Assembly (NCBI GenBank): GCA_963783695.1
Contig: CAWAOM010000001.1
Span: 496,001 to 560,000 of the forward strand
Source of the DNA: BM003 sp963783695
GTDB taxonomy: Bacteria > Pseudomonadota > Gammaproteobacteria > Steroidobacterales > BM003
Length of the DNA: 64,000 nucleotides
Direction: 5' to 3'
In this document: positions 46,047-55,538 of the stretch, piece after piece
Numbering within the stretch: the first letter of the stretch is position 1
Layout: every line of letters starts with the position of its first letter
Position numbers and translations under genes: made by a program
Notes under the pieces: model-generated
Databases searched by the model: none
What the model saw: the letters and a program-made list of their open reading frames with translations, nothing else
Told to the model about the DNA's origin: nothing

Positions 46047-46142
46047 ATTTCGCGGCGCCATGCAGCTTCGCGAGCTGCCGGGGCAGGGCGAGGACTCCGG
46101 GTCGTTGTAGTAGCGTCGAGAAGCGATCGACCCTGAGCGGCG

Positions 46143-47999
46143 TTATTTTTGCGGTTTCGGTTTGCCCTTGCTCGCGTCTTTCCGGCCAGTCGGTTTGGTC
46201 CGTGCGGGTTTCTTGCCACCAGGCTTTTTGCCACCCGCTTTCCTGGCACCGGTTTTCTTCCGCAGCGACTTTTTCTTTTCCCGTTTTTCGGCTTTGTCGA
46301 GGCTTTCGATGCGTAGCGGCTGTCCGCGGACATATACCTTCTTGAGATGCTGAAACACCTCGCGCGGCATGCCGGCGGGGAGTTCCACCGTGCTGTAGTC
46401 GTCGTAAAGTGCGATCCGCCCGATATAGACACTGTCGATGTCCGCCTCGTTGGCGATGGCGCCCACGATGTCACCCGGTTTGACGTCGTGGATGTGACCG
46501 ACCGCGAGGCGAAAGCGCTCCATGTCGATGCCTTCGGTCTCCTCACGTTTTTTGTGGCGCGGAGTCGTCTGCCGTTTCGTGGAATCTTGCGCTGATTCGG
46601 TGCGTCGTTTTTCCGCCGGCCGCCGCTTTGCGTCCCGCTCGCGGGCTTCCTTGAATGGCGCTGCCTCGGCCTTGCCGGTATCCGCGAGAAGCAGCGGACG
46701 GTCGCGTTGAGCGAGACAGGCGAGCGCCGCGGCAACCCGTTGCGGGTCGGTGTCGGTCTCATCGAGGTACTGCTGCACGAGGTCGTGGAAGAAAGGCATA
46801 TGTTCGCCTTCCATCGCCTCGGTAATGCTGACCTTGAATTGCTCGATCCGACGGCTGTTTACCTGTTCCCGTGTCGGCAATTCCATCGGAGCAATGGACT
46901 GGCGGGTAGATTTCTCTATCGCTCGCAACAGGCGCCGCTCGCGCGGTGCTACGAACAGGATCGCCTTGCCACTGCGGCCGGCGCGGCCGGTGCGACCGAT
47001 ACGGTGTACATAGGCCTCGGCGTCGTACGGAATGTCGTAATTGATGACATGACTGATTCGGTTTACATCGATACCGCGGGCGGCAACATCCGTGGCGACG
47101 AGAATATCGGTTTTGCCGTTTTTCAGGCGCTCGATAGTCCGTTCGCGCTGTTGCTGGTTCATATCGCCATTGATCGCGGCCGCTGCATAGCCGCGCGCCT
47201 CGAGTTTCTCGGCGAGTTCGGCGGTAAGCGTCTTGGTGCGCACGAATACGATGATGCCGTCGAAATCCTCCGCTTCGAGGATACGCGTCAACGCGTCCAG
47301 CTTGTGTACGCCGCTGACGATCCAGTACCGCTGTTCGGTTTGTTCGACCGTCGTCGTGCGATTGGTGATTTTCACTTCCGCGGGCGCGCGGAGATACTTA
47401 TTGGCGACGCGTCGGATAGGGGGCGGCATGGTGGCCGAGAACAGCGCAACCTGCCTTTCCTCCGGGGTGTGTTCCAGTATCCAGGTGACATCGTCGATAA
47501 ACCCCATGCGCAGCATCTCGTCGGCTTCGTCGAGCACGACGGTTTCGAGATCATCGAGCTTCAGGGTGCCACGACGCAGGTGATCCATTACCCGGCCCGG
47601 TGTGCCCACAATGACATGGGCGCCACGGCGCAACTGGCGCAACTGGACGCTGATGTTCTGGCCACCGTAGACCGGCAGCACATGGAAGCCGCGCATCGCC
47701 GATGCATAGGTTTGAAACGCCTCGGCGACCTGGATCGCGAGTTCGCGGGTCGGGGTCAGAACCAGTACCTGCGGGTTCTTCGAGCCCATGTCGAGCCGCG
47801 ACAACAATGGCAGCGCGAACGCCGCGGTCTTGCCCGTACCGGTCTGCGCAGTACCGAGCAGATCACGTCCCTGCAGAAGCGGCGGAATGCTCTCGGCCTG
47901 GATCGGTGTCGGGCGTTCGTAGCCGATACGCGCAAGTGCATCGAGGACCGGTGCCGCGAGCGCCAGGTCGGCGAAAGCGGGAGTGGAATCGGATGTCAT
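46143..47999 (-). CDS. deaD: DEAD-box RNA helicase, DeaD/CsdA-like
   Basis: A 618-residue helicase with Q motif (LARIGYERPTPIQAESIP), motif I AQTGTGKT, motif II VLDEADEML, motif III SATMP and motif VI HRIGRTGR. The C-terminal region contains the DbpA-type RNA-binding fold (FRLAVGHIHDVKPGDIVGAIANEADIDS, in part) and a Lys-rich tail (KKSLRKKTGARKAGGKKPGG). This architecture matches DeaD/CsdA, which assists ribosome assembly and cold-shock mRNA decay. AAGG precedes the ATG. Confidence 0.93.
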   Translation of the reverse strand: MTSDSTPAFADLALAAPVLDALARIGYERPTPIQAESIPPLLQGRDLLGTAQTGTGKTAAFALPLLSRLDMGSKNPQVLVLTPTRELAIQVAEAFQTYASAMRGFHVLPVYGGQNISVQLRQLRRGAHVIVGTPGRVMDHLRRGTLKLDDLETVVLDEADEMLRMGFIDDVTWILEHTPEERQVALFSATMPPPIRRVANKYLRAPAEVKITNRTTTVEQTEQRYWIVSGVHKLDALTRILEAEDFDGIIVFVRTKTLTAELAEKLEARGYAAAAINGDMNQQQRERTIERLKNGKTDILVATDVAARGIDVNRISHVINYDIPYDAEAYVHRIGRTGRAGRSGKAILFVAPRERRLLRAIEKSTRQSIAPMELPTREQVNSRRIEQFKVSITEAMEGEHMPFFHDLVQQYLDETDTDPQRVAAALACLAQRDRPLLLADTGKAEAAPFKEARERDAKRRPAEKRRTESAQDSTKRQTTPRHKKREETEGIDMERFRLAVGHIHDVKPGDIVGAIANEADIDSVYIGRIALYDDYSTVELPAGMPREVFQHLKKVYVRGQPLRIESLDKAEKREKKKSLRKKTGARKAGGKKPGGKKPARTKPTGRKDASKGKPKPQK

Positions 48000-48134
48000 G
48001 ATGGAGCCTTCGAGTCAGGGCGATGTTCGCTGACGCCAGAACATCGCACGCCGCGGGGAAAGATACGCTCGCGAGTGTACGTCGCCGCGTCGCCAAAGGG
48101 AAATTGCGATGCCTCCACCGGGGTCTTTTTCAGG

Positions 48135-48167
48135 GCAGAAAAAAGGGGCTGCGCTGCAGCCCCTTTT
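48135..48167 (-). terminator. Rho-independent terminator after the OmpA-like gene
   Basis: A 12-bp stem (GCAGCCCCTTTT pairing with AAAAGGGGCTGC) with a 3-nt loop; on the minus strand it is followed by T residues (TTTTTTCT including the stem end). It lies about 34 bp past the minus-strand stop at 48201 and insulates the helicase gene. Confidence 0.85.
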
Positions 48168-48200
48168 CCCGCCAGTGGGTGGTTGTGAAGACCGCAACGG

Positions 48201-49340
48201 TCATCGATACGGATGTAGTCCGACGCGACGGTTGAGCGCGCGACCGCGATCGGAATCGTTGCTGACATGCGGCCGGGTGTCGCCATAACCTTTTGCCCGC
48301 AAGCGCGAGCTCGAAACGCCGCTGGCGATCATATACTCCATAACCGCCTCCGCGCGGCGCTGCGACAGGTTAACGTTGTAGGCCGGGTCGCCGACGTTAT
48401 CGGTATGCCCCTGGATCTCGACATTGATCTCGGGATTTGCCTTCAACAGGGTGATGGCCTCATCGAGCATAAAGGTACTTTTGATGAGGGCCTTGTCAAA
48501 ATCGAACAGAACGTCTTCTTCGCCCAGCCACCAGCACCCGACCGAGTTGACCCGGGCGCCCGGAGGGGTTGTCGGGCAGCGATCGCGGTCGTCTGCCACG
48601 CCGTCGCCGTCGGCGTCGCCCCTATCCGGGGCCGTCATCAGTAGTGTTTTCGTGATGTAGCCGGACATTGCCGCGGCGGAGGAAATCGAGCCGGCGTCGA
48701 TGACCGAGCCGCAATTGGTGGTCGCGCCGAGGCGGTCCCGGAAAGCGGCAGCCTTTTTATCCCCGCCCAGCTGGACCGCATGCACGCAAACCCGGCCGTC
48801 GTATTTTTCGTCCAGTGCATGCAGCGCTTTCATCGCCTTTGTCGAGTCGATGTCGCGAAAATCGCTGACGACCAAGATGGCGACCTTGCCCGGCACGGAC
48901 GCCGGGGCCATGGTGCTGGCGTCGAAACCGCGGTCGAGCGGGGTAACGCCACCCGCGCACTGAATCTTGCCGAGCGCAGTGCCGAGATCGGCGCTGCTAT
49001 AGGCGGCCGGTCCATGCCAGACCCGGGCCAGGCCCTTGTCGAGGAGGCAGCCCGGCCCGAAAGTGACCAGCGCACCCTGATAGCCCAGCTCCGGAATCGT
49101 CTGGTTCATCGCGTTTACGGCGTCTTTGGCCGCAAAGAAATGGCGATTCTGGTTCTCTGCCATCGACGATGATGTATCCATCAGGATGACGAATGCATTG
49201 ACCGCAGGCACAAAGGCGGACTGGTCGATGGCCACCGGCGAATAGGCCCGTGGCTGGTACACCGGATCGTTGCTGGCGCAACCGGCGACGGCAATTACCG
49301 CGGCGAGCCACGCCGCCCCGAGTTTAACTCTGTTATACAT
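48201..49340 (-). CDS. vWA-TSP3-OmpA family lipoprotein
   Basis: A 379-residue envelope lipoprotein with an unusual order of domains. Lipobox VAGC at about residue 20; a von Willebrand A domain with the metal-ion site AFVILMDTSSSMAEN and VAILVVSDFRDIDS; a calcium-binding TSP3-like segment (DADGDGVADDRDRCP); and a C-terminal OmpA peptidoglycan-binding domain (VEIQGHTDNVGDPAYNVNLSQRRAEAV, in part; LRAKGYGDTRPHVSNDSDRGRALNRRV). It probably links the outer membrane to peptidoglycan and displays an adhesive vWA domain. Start at ATG 49340, preceded by AGGGAG; the frame is open 110 codons farther but without homology. A terminator follows. Confidence 0.93.
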   Translation of the reverse strand: MYNRVKLGAAWLAAVIAVAGCASNDPVYQPRAYSPVAIDQSAFVPAVNAFVILMDTSSSMAENQNRHFFAAKDAVNAMNQTIPELGYQGALVTFGPGCLLDKGLARVWHGPAAYSSADLGTALGKIQCAGGVTPLDRGFDASTMAPASVPGKVAILVVSDFRDIDSTKAMKALHALDEKYDGRVCVHAVQLGGDKKAAAFRDRLGATTNCGSVIDAGSISSAAAMSGYITKTLLMTAPDRGDADGDGVADDRDRCPTTPPGARVNSVGCWWLGEEDVLFDFDKALIKSTFMLDEAITLLKANPEINVEIQGHTDNVGDPAYNVNLSQRRAEAVMEYMIASGVSSSRLRAKGYGDTRPHVSNDSDRGRALNRRVGLHPYR

Positions 49341-49922
49341 GACAAACTCCCTTTGAGTCGTAAAGAAATGGATCGGAATTTGGGGGCCGGGGCTGTCCCT
49401 CGGCTGGATACCTGGCGGGATTGAGTGGTTACACGCTCCATAACGCGGTGCGACCCGGGTCAGGCATTCACGCTTCACAACCATGCTCCATGCGCGTCTG
49501 CAGTCACGAACGGTATTGCGTCTGGCTAACGCGCCTATCGGCATATCTGATCCGGTCGGGGCGGCGCTGTCGCCGCAATGGAGCGAACCGCGTTGCTGCA
49601 GGGCCATGCTGGCACGGCGAAATCCACAGTCGCGCTGCGCTCGACACCGGCACGCTAGACCTTTCACTTTTCAGTTTTTTTGCAGCGAGAAGAACTCCCG
49701 CGCGACCGCGGCTATTCCACCGCAGGATCTCCCTGGAGCATTGCTCTGACTGTCGAAAATTCGCACATTACGGCGTGAGGCGACAGGCTTGCTGTACACA
49801 ACCGTCCCTGCTGGTCGCCTCGCATCGTTGACGTCAGGCAGCCTGATACCGGGGTAGCATCGCCACTTTCCGCGGTTGTGGCGTTAGAATCGGCAATCTG
49901 CAGCGATGCCCCGGGATAACTT
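49341..49922. other. Intergenic region, no gene recognised
   Basis: A 582-bp gap between divergent genes. Longer open frames on the plus strand (for example 49421-49831) have odd composition and no features. An inverted repeat GAGGCGAC (49777-49784) and GTCGCCTC (49814-49821) with a 29-nt loop lies about 100 bp before the SDR gene, and TTAGAAT near 49885 could be a -10 element. No RNA gene was recognised. Confidence 0.45.
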
Positions 49923-50696
49923 ATGACTGATTTAGCTGGCAAGGTAAGCCTCGTTACCGGCTCGACTAAAGGTATCGGCAGGGCCATTGCAACGGCATTT
50001 GTCAAAAATGGTTCGAGCGTTGTCGTACATGGCCGCGAACTGGGTGCAAGTCAGGCGTTGTGTGCCGAGCTTGGCGCGTATGCCGCAGTGAACGGCGACC
50101 TCTCCTCCGTGGAAGGAACAGCGCAGGTTTTGTCTCAGCTCGATGCTCTCGGTGGTATAGATATTCTTATTAATAACGCCGGTATTTTCAGTGTCGAGGA
50201 TTTTTTCGCAATCGATGACGATGAGTGGCTGCGCTACCATCAGACCAATGTGTTGAGCGCGGTGCGTCTGTGCCGGGCGTTGCTGCCAGGCATGCTGGAG
50301 CGAAACTGGGGCAGAGTGATCAACCTCGCCAGTGAGGCGGGGATCAAACCGTTGCCGCAGATGATCCACTACTCGGTCAGCAAGACTTCGCTGATCGGAT
50401 TGTCGCGCGGGCTGGCCGAGCTAACCAAAGGTACCAACGTCACCGTTAATAGTATTCTTCCGGGTCCGACCTGGACGGAAGGCGTCGAGCAGTACTTCGA
50501 TGGCCTTGCGGGGGAAGAGGGCAGGCCGGTCGAGGAGGTACTGGAAAGCTACTTTCGCGAGCACGAGCCGAACTCCCTGATTCAGCGATTCGTGACAGTC
50601 GAAGAGGTGGCCGATGCCACAGTTTTCGTCGCCGGCAACGGTGCCGTCAACGGCAGTGCTTTAAGGGTGGAAGGCGGTATTATTCGTGCGATTTAG
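49923..50696 (+). CDS. Short-chain dehydrogenase/reductase
   Basis: A 257-residue NAD(P)-dependent oxidoreductase of the classical SDR type. The cofactor site is TGSTKGIG (residues 12-19), followed by NNAG (in INNAGIFSV) and the catalytic Tyr150-Lys154 pair in YSVSKTSLIGLSRG with Ser upstream in NLASEAG. The substrate cannot be deduced. It is followed by a damaged parvulin gene. Confidence 0.92.
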   Translation: MTDLAGKVSLVTGSTKGIGRAIATAFVKNGSSVVVHGRELGASQALCAELGAYAAVNGDLSSVEGTAQVLSQLDALGGIDILINNAGIFSVEDFFAIDDDEWLRYHQTNVLSAVRLCRALLPGMLERNWGRVINLASEAGIKPLPQMIHYSVSKTSLIGLSRGLAELTKGTNVTVNSILPGPTWTEGVEQYFDGLAGEEGRPVEEVLESYFREHEPNSLIQRFVTVEEVADATVFVAGNGAVNGSALRVEGGIIRAI

Positions 50697-50756
50697 GCTA
50701 AAATTGCAATGTCCCGGACCGGGTTGCGATCATCAGTCGAAAAGTAGCATGTTGGT

Positions 50757-51633
50757 TTGAAGTTCCTGCGTGAACCATTGCTACACTTTCTGTTGATCGG
50801 TGCGGCGATCTACCTGATGTGGTTTGTTTGCCGAACCGGCGCAAGAAGCGGATGACAAGACCATTGTCGTCACCGCCGGCGAGATCGAGTGGATGCGAAC
50901 TGCATGGGGGAAACGCTGGAATCGGCCGCCGACGGCCGCGGAATTGGACGGGCTGATCCAGCAATACATCAGGGAGACCGTGCTGTATCGCAAGGCGCTG
51001 ACGATGGGTCTGAATCAGCACGATCAGGTCATTCGCCGTCGCCTGGCGCAGAAGCTCGAGTTCCTTGCCAAGGACCTGGTGGCACTGACGCCGCCGACCG
51101 ACGAGGAGTTGCGGGCCTACTTCGCCGAACACCAGGATCGTTATTAGCTGCCCACGCGGTATACCTTTACCCAGGTCTATGTTGATCCTGGCAAACGCGG
51201 CGCAGCCACGCTGGCGGACGCGGAGAAGATCAAGGCGCAACTTATCGCCCTGGGTGAGAATATTGGCGACGCCGGCGCATTCGGCGACACTTTGATGCTG
51301 CAAAATTACCACCCCGACAAGGAACCGCTCGAGATCCAAAAGAATTTCGGCAGTGGTTTTAGCGAGGCGCTGGTCGGGCTGTCTCCCGGGCAATGGCACG
51401 GACCGGTGCTGTCCGGCTATGGGGTGCACCTGGTGTATGTGAGCAACGTCACGCAACCGCCGCCGCCGGTCTTCTCGGAGTTGCGTGAGCGAGTCGCGCA
51501 GGACTGGGCAATGGAGAAGGGCGAAGAACTCAATGAGCAGTTCTACGCCAATCTGCGTGGCCGCTACGCTGTGGTCATTGAATCGGCCGCTGCAAATGGC
51601 AATGGCGGCATGGCGCAGGAGCCTTCGCGTTGA
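50757..51633 (+). pseudogene. Peptidyl-prolyl cis-trans isomerase (parvulin), frameshift and stop
   Basis: Begins KFLREPLLHFLLIGAAIYLM, an N-terminal anchor typical of a periplasmic parvulin family, then shifts by one base near 50820 into the frame carrying KTIVVTAGEIEWMRTAWGKRW and RETVLYRKALTMGLNQHD. An in-frame TAG at 51145-51147 interrupts QDRY-LPTRYTFTQV. The rest (GFSEALVGLSPGQWHGPVLSGYGVHLV) is the PpiC catalytic-domain region. With both lesions repaired it would be about 290 residues. Stops 4 bp into the next gene, which is also damaged. Confidence 0.8.
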
Positions 51634-52766
51634 ATCGCACGGGTGCTGCATATCTCGCCGAGGCGTCGGTTTCGTCGGCTTGCGGATCGGCATTGCTCTC
51701 GCGGCGTTTTCGAGGAGCCGTTGCAGCATCGGTGATTTGTAAAATCACTCGCAAATCGGGCGGCGCGTTTTTGCTGGTCCTGGCGTTAATGGCCGGAATG
51801 TTGCCGCCTATGTCCGCCGCCGCGGATGAAATCCGTCCGGCGCTGCTGGACATCAAGGAGCAAAACACCGGGCTCTTTTCCGTGACCTAAAAGGTCCCGA
51901 CCCGTGGCGACCGCGTGCTGGCAATTGCGCCGCAGTTACCGCAGAGCCTCGAGATCCTCGGTTCGCCCTCGATACAGGAGATGCCGGGCGCGCGGATTGA
52001 ACGTGCCACTTACAGGAACACCGCGGCAACTCTGACCGGGCAGACGGTCGTCATCAACGGCCTTGCCGCGCTGCAGACCGATGTGTTGCTGCTTGTCCAG
52101 TTTCACGATGGTACCCAGCACTCGGCGATCCTGCGGCCGGCTTCTCCCGAATTCATGATTCCGCAGCAGGCCTCAAAGCTCAAAGTCGCGGCAGATTACT
52201 GGAGGATGGGCACGATTCATATTCTCGAGGGCGTCGATCACCTGCTGTTCGTGCTCGCGTTATTGCTGATCGTCTCCGGCATCGGCGCGCTGGTGAAGGC
52301 GGTCACTGCGTTTACGGTAGCTCACAGCATCACGCTGGCGCTGGCGACTCTGGACCTGGTTCATGTGCCGTCGGCCCCGACCGAGGCGATCATCGCGCTC
52401 AGCATTCTTTTCCTCGCTGCGGAGATCGTTCATAAACGCCGCGGTGTGGTCGGGATCACCGAACGCTACCCTTGGGTGATCGCATTTATTTTCGGCCTGT
52501 TCCACGGCCTGGGTTTTGCCGGCGCGTTGTCGGAAATAGGGGTACCGCAGCACGAAGTACCGCTGGCCCTGTTTACCTTCAACTTAGGGGTGGAAACCGG
52601 GCAGCTTTTGTTCATCGCGGTGGTACTGGGCCTGACTGCATTGCTGAGACGGTTGCCGATAACATTACCGCAGGGTGCATGGCGTTGGCTTCCCTACAGT
52701 ATTGGGGGCGTTGCCGCGTACTGGACCATTGATCGGGTAATGTCGTTTCTGCCGCTCTCCGCGTAG
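51630..52766 (+). pseudogene. HupE/UreJ family membrane protein, in-frame stop
   Basis: A single frame of 378 codons interrupted by one TAA at 51888-51890 (after TGLFSVT). The N-terminal part has a signal-like segment (FLLVLALMAGMLPPMSAAA) and a periplasmic region (RPALLDIKEQNTG, ARIERATYRNTAATL). The C-terminal half carries the HupE/UreJ_2 pattern: RMGTIHILEGVDHLLFVLALLL, FTVAHSITLALATLD and IFGLFHGLGFAGALSEIG (quoted in parts), several histidines in membrane helices. Proteins of this kind are thought to handle nickel or other metals, and commonly adjoin a parvulin gene. TTG start at 51630 overlaps the parvulin gene by 4 bp. A truncated protein from an internal start near 51966 cannot be excluded. 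Confidence 0.8.
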
Positions 52767-52877
52767 CCGACGGGCCGTGGAGGAGTGCGCTCGCGCGACT
52801 CGCATCAATGCCATAAAGGCGTGACGATGGGTCTCGCAGACAGTCTGACGCACCGGGTCTTCGCGGCGACGCTTGAT

Positions 52878-54125
52878 TCAGAAACGTATGCTTAGCTGGA
52901 AATCCAGCATCAGCATCCAGTTCTTATCGAAAGAGCCCTCTATGCTGCCGATAAGCGCACCCCCTTCTTCGACCAGGTCTCCGTCGCCGAGATCGAGGTA
53001 GTTGAGATTGATGTGGCAGAGATAATCGAAGCACGGCAATTCAATGCCTGCACCGACTCCCGCGATCCTGTCCAGCGGCAGCGCGATGCCGCGGCGTCCG
53101 TCGCTAAGCGATGAAGTCCCGTACAACGCCCCCACGGACACGGCCCGGTTCTGGGCATAGCGGTATTTCAAACCGGTCGTACCGATCCATGAATCGCGAA
53201 AATCTCCATCGCTCACCGTTATGCTGTCCTGCTCGACGCTGACCCTAGTAATGCCGAATTCGGACATGTTGAGCCAGATCAGGTCAGCCGTCGCGGACCA
53301 GCGCTCCGAGAACGCAGTGTGAAGGCCGGCCATGGCCTGAGCAGGCACCTTGAAATCGACATCTACCTCGGTTCCCAGCAGATCGGCAGCGGCGAGAATT
53401 TCACGTAGCAGTGGATCGAGATTACTAAAAGACGGCGTGCCCTCCAGCTTCGGGTCCACCGATGACCGATAGGTCAGCCCGATACGGGTGGTGTCGGTGA
53501 ATTCGTACATGGTGCTCAGCATCAGTCCGAGCGCCGCGCCGCTTTCCTCCAGGCGCACGGATCCGTCGCCGGCCTCCGGTAGCAGATTGTTTACCCTCGC
53601 CTTGGTCTTGGTATCGGTGTAGAGGAGAAAGGGGCCGGCCGCCACCGACCAGTTGTCGGTTACCCGGTGCGCCAGCGATGCGGAAGCGGCCAGAAACGCG
53701 AGATTCGACTCCTCGGCGAGATAGCGGCCAGACCACTTTTTGCCATAGTCATTGCCTATTCCCGAGGGTACGTTGACGGATAGCCCGAGTCGCCATTTCT
53801 CACCAAGCGGATGAACATAGTAAACACCCGGGATGATCAGGAGTTTCTCGTCGTTGTCCGAGCTGCCACCGGCATAGCTCGCCTCGTCAACATCGAATTT
53901 CGATTCCGCGTAGGCGAACATCGTCTGAACGGTCAGTTCCTTGCGATCGAGGCGGGTGATGCCGGCCGGCGAAAAAAACGCCGCCGAGGCATCGTTCGCA
54001 TTACCTGAGAGTCCGGTAAATGCAGGTCCAATTTCCGCGATAGCCGTTGCCGGTATCGCAGCGAAGACAATCGTGAGCCACGTCCGTCTGCATGGGGAAA
54101 GACGGCGGGATGATGGACGCGGCAT
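52878..54125 (-). CDS. OmpP1/FadL family outer-membrane transporter
   Basis: A 415-residue outer-membrane barrel for hydrophobic compounds such as long-chain fatty acids. Signal peptide (TWLTIVFAAIPATAIA), then the FadL N-terminal pattern GPAFTGLSGNANDASAAFFSPAGITRL, corresponding to the hatch with its NPA-like site. FSPAGITR, VPSGIGNDYGKKWSGRY and IGLTYRS follow, and it ends in a membrane strand (MLMLDFQLSIRF) with a terminal Phe. Divergent from TorT. Confidence 0.92.
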   Translation of the reverse strand: MPRPSSRRLSPCRRTWLTIVFAAIPATAIAEIGPAFTGLSGNANDASAAFFSPAGITRLDRKELTVQTMFAYAESKFDVDEASYAGGSSDNDEKLLIIPGVYYVHPLGEKWRLGLSVNVPSGIGNDYGKKWSGRYLAEESNLAFLAASASLAHRVTDNWSVAAGPFLLYTDTKTKARVNNLLPEAGDGSVRLEESGAALGLMLSTMYEFTDTTRIGLTYRSSVDPKLEGTPSFSNLDPLLREILAAADLLGTEVDVDFKVPAQAMAGLHTAFSERWSATADLIWLNMSEFGITRVSVEQDSITVSDGDFRDSWIGTTGLKYRYAQNRAVSVGALYGTSSLSDGRRGIALPLDRIAGVGAGIELPCFDYLCHINLNYLDLGDGDLVEEGGALIGSIEGSFDKNWMLMLDFQLSIRF

Positions 54126-54458
54126 AGCGGGCTCCGGGGGATGTTCGAAATTGCTTGAATGGCTAGTGTCAATGAAGATTTCAGTGCAATCAAGGAATAC
54201 TCGCGGATTGTTTTGCCGTGCCGGCAGTCGCGGCTATTGCGCGTCTTGAAACGGGTTAGGGTAGTGGTGTCGTGTCAATAACGTGGCGATTGGCATCACT
54301 GGCAGATTCGGGTGCCGCTCATTGAGTGAGGCATTGGCGGGCTGGCAGCATGGACGGACTCGCTAGCAGGGAGATACATGCCGCGCGAGTCCAATTGATA
54401 AAGGGTAAACTCATTCTCGGACACGCGACCATCGGCTGACAAGGGCATAATTAGCCGT
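54126..54458. other. Divergent intergenic region, no gene recognised
   Basis: A 333-bp gap between fadL-like and torT-like genes. A CATAAT hexamer about 10 bp before the torT ATG and TTGATA near 54396 are possible promoter parts, not well spaced. No other feature seen. Confidence 0.4.
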
Positions 54459-55538
54459 ATGAGACTGACAATAAAATTTCACCTTTTGGGCGTGATTGCT
54501 GCCTTGTCGGCGGTATCGGCTTTCGCCGCTGAAGCCTGGTACCCGATGGAAGTCGATGTCTGGGATCCGCCATTCAATTCCGAGCGCATCCGGAACACCG
54601 AAATCTATATGCCGCTGGCGGAGGCCTCGCAACCGTGGCGGATCTGCGTCTCGATTCCTCATCTGAAGGACGATTACTGGACTGCCGTCAATTTCGGCCT
54701 CATCGACGAAGCGCGAAGGCTGGGGATTCGAATGCAGCTTTTCGAAGCCGGCGGCTACGGCAACCTCGAGACGCAGCGTACGCAGATCAGCGAGTGCATG
54801 GACGATGGCGCCGATGCACTTATCGTCAGTGCCATTTCCGAGGATGGACTCAACGATCTTCTCGAGGCTTATATTCGCAAGGGTAAACGGGTAATCGACT
54901 TGATAAACGGGCTGTCAGCGCGGGGGATTACCGCGCGCGCGGCGGTCGACTACTGGGACCTGGGGTTTATCGTCAGCCAGTATCTCAATGCGGCGCATCG
55001 TGATGACGCTGGCCCGGTGCGGCTGGCGTGGTTTCCCGGCCCCAGCGGCGCGGGGTGGGTGGCCGCCGGGGACGCGGGCTTACGAGCGGGGCTGGATCCG
55101 GACAAGTTCGAGATTGTCGTGACATCCGAGGGGGATACCGGACTGGCGGTCCAGGCCGGATTGGTCGAGGATGCGCTCGACGTCCATCCGGATGTCGACT
55201 ATATCGTCGGCACCACCGTGACGGCGGAGGCGGCCGTAAGGGTTCTACGAAAGCGCGGCATTGAAGACCGGGTCAAGGTGCTGGCGTACTACTACAGCCC
55301 TGGTGTTGACCGCGGTTTGCGGCGGAATCAGATTGTTGCCGCGCCAACGGATATGCCGACCGTACAGGCAAGAATCGCCGTGGACCAGGCGGTCAGAGCT
55401 CTCGAAAAACAGCTCACAATGAAACATGTCGCGCCAAAGGTTCAGATGCTGGATCGCAATGAGCTGGCCAGCTTCGATACCACCAGGGCGCTGCCACCGC
55501 GTGGATTCAGGCCGATCTTCAGTGTGAACGAATGGTAG
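54459..55538 (+). CDS. torT: TorT-like periplasmic binding protein
   Basis: A 359-residue exported solute-binding protein. Signal peptide (LLGVIAALSAVSAFAAEA) then WYPMEVDVWDPPFN, the opening typical of TorT, the periplasmic partner of the TMAO sensor kinase TorS. The sugar-binding-like fold shows ICVSIPHLKDDYWTAVNFG, DALIVSAISEDGLND and YIVGTTVTAEAAV. Its stop lies inside the start of a downstream hybrid kinase (7-bp overlap), so the two are translationally coupled. The kinase is not TorS-like in its sensor, and no TMAO reductase genes are nearby, so the ligand is uncertain. Confidence 0.88.
   Translation: MRLTIKFHLLGVIAALSAVSAFAAEAWYPMEVDVWDPPFNSERIRNTEIYMPLAEASQPWRICVSIPHLKDDYWTAVNFGLIDEARRLGIRMQLFEAGGYGNLETQRTQISECMDDGADALIVSAISEDGLNDLLEAYIRKGKRVIDLINGLSARGITARAAVDYWDLGFIVSQYLNAAHRDDAGPVRLAWFPGPSGAGWVAAGDAGLRAGLDPDKFEIVVTSEGDTGLAVQAGLVEDALDVHPDVDYIVGTTVTAEAAVRVLRKRGIEDRVKVLAYYYSPGVDRGLRRNQIVAAPTDMPTVQARIAVDQAVRALEKQLTMKHVAPKVQMLDRNELASFDTTRALPPRGFRPIFSVNEW

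Noticed and set aside
46707..48188. 493-residue plus-strand frame opposite the DEAD-box helicase
   Set aside because: Antisense shadow; the minus-strand protein has all helicase motifs.
49421..49831. 136-residue plus-strand frame in the gap before the SDR gene
   Set aside because: Arg/Cys-rich composition, no ribosome binding site and no family resemblance.
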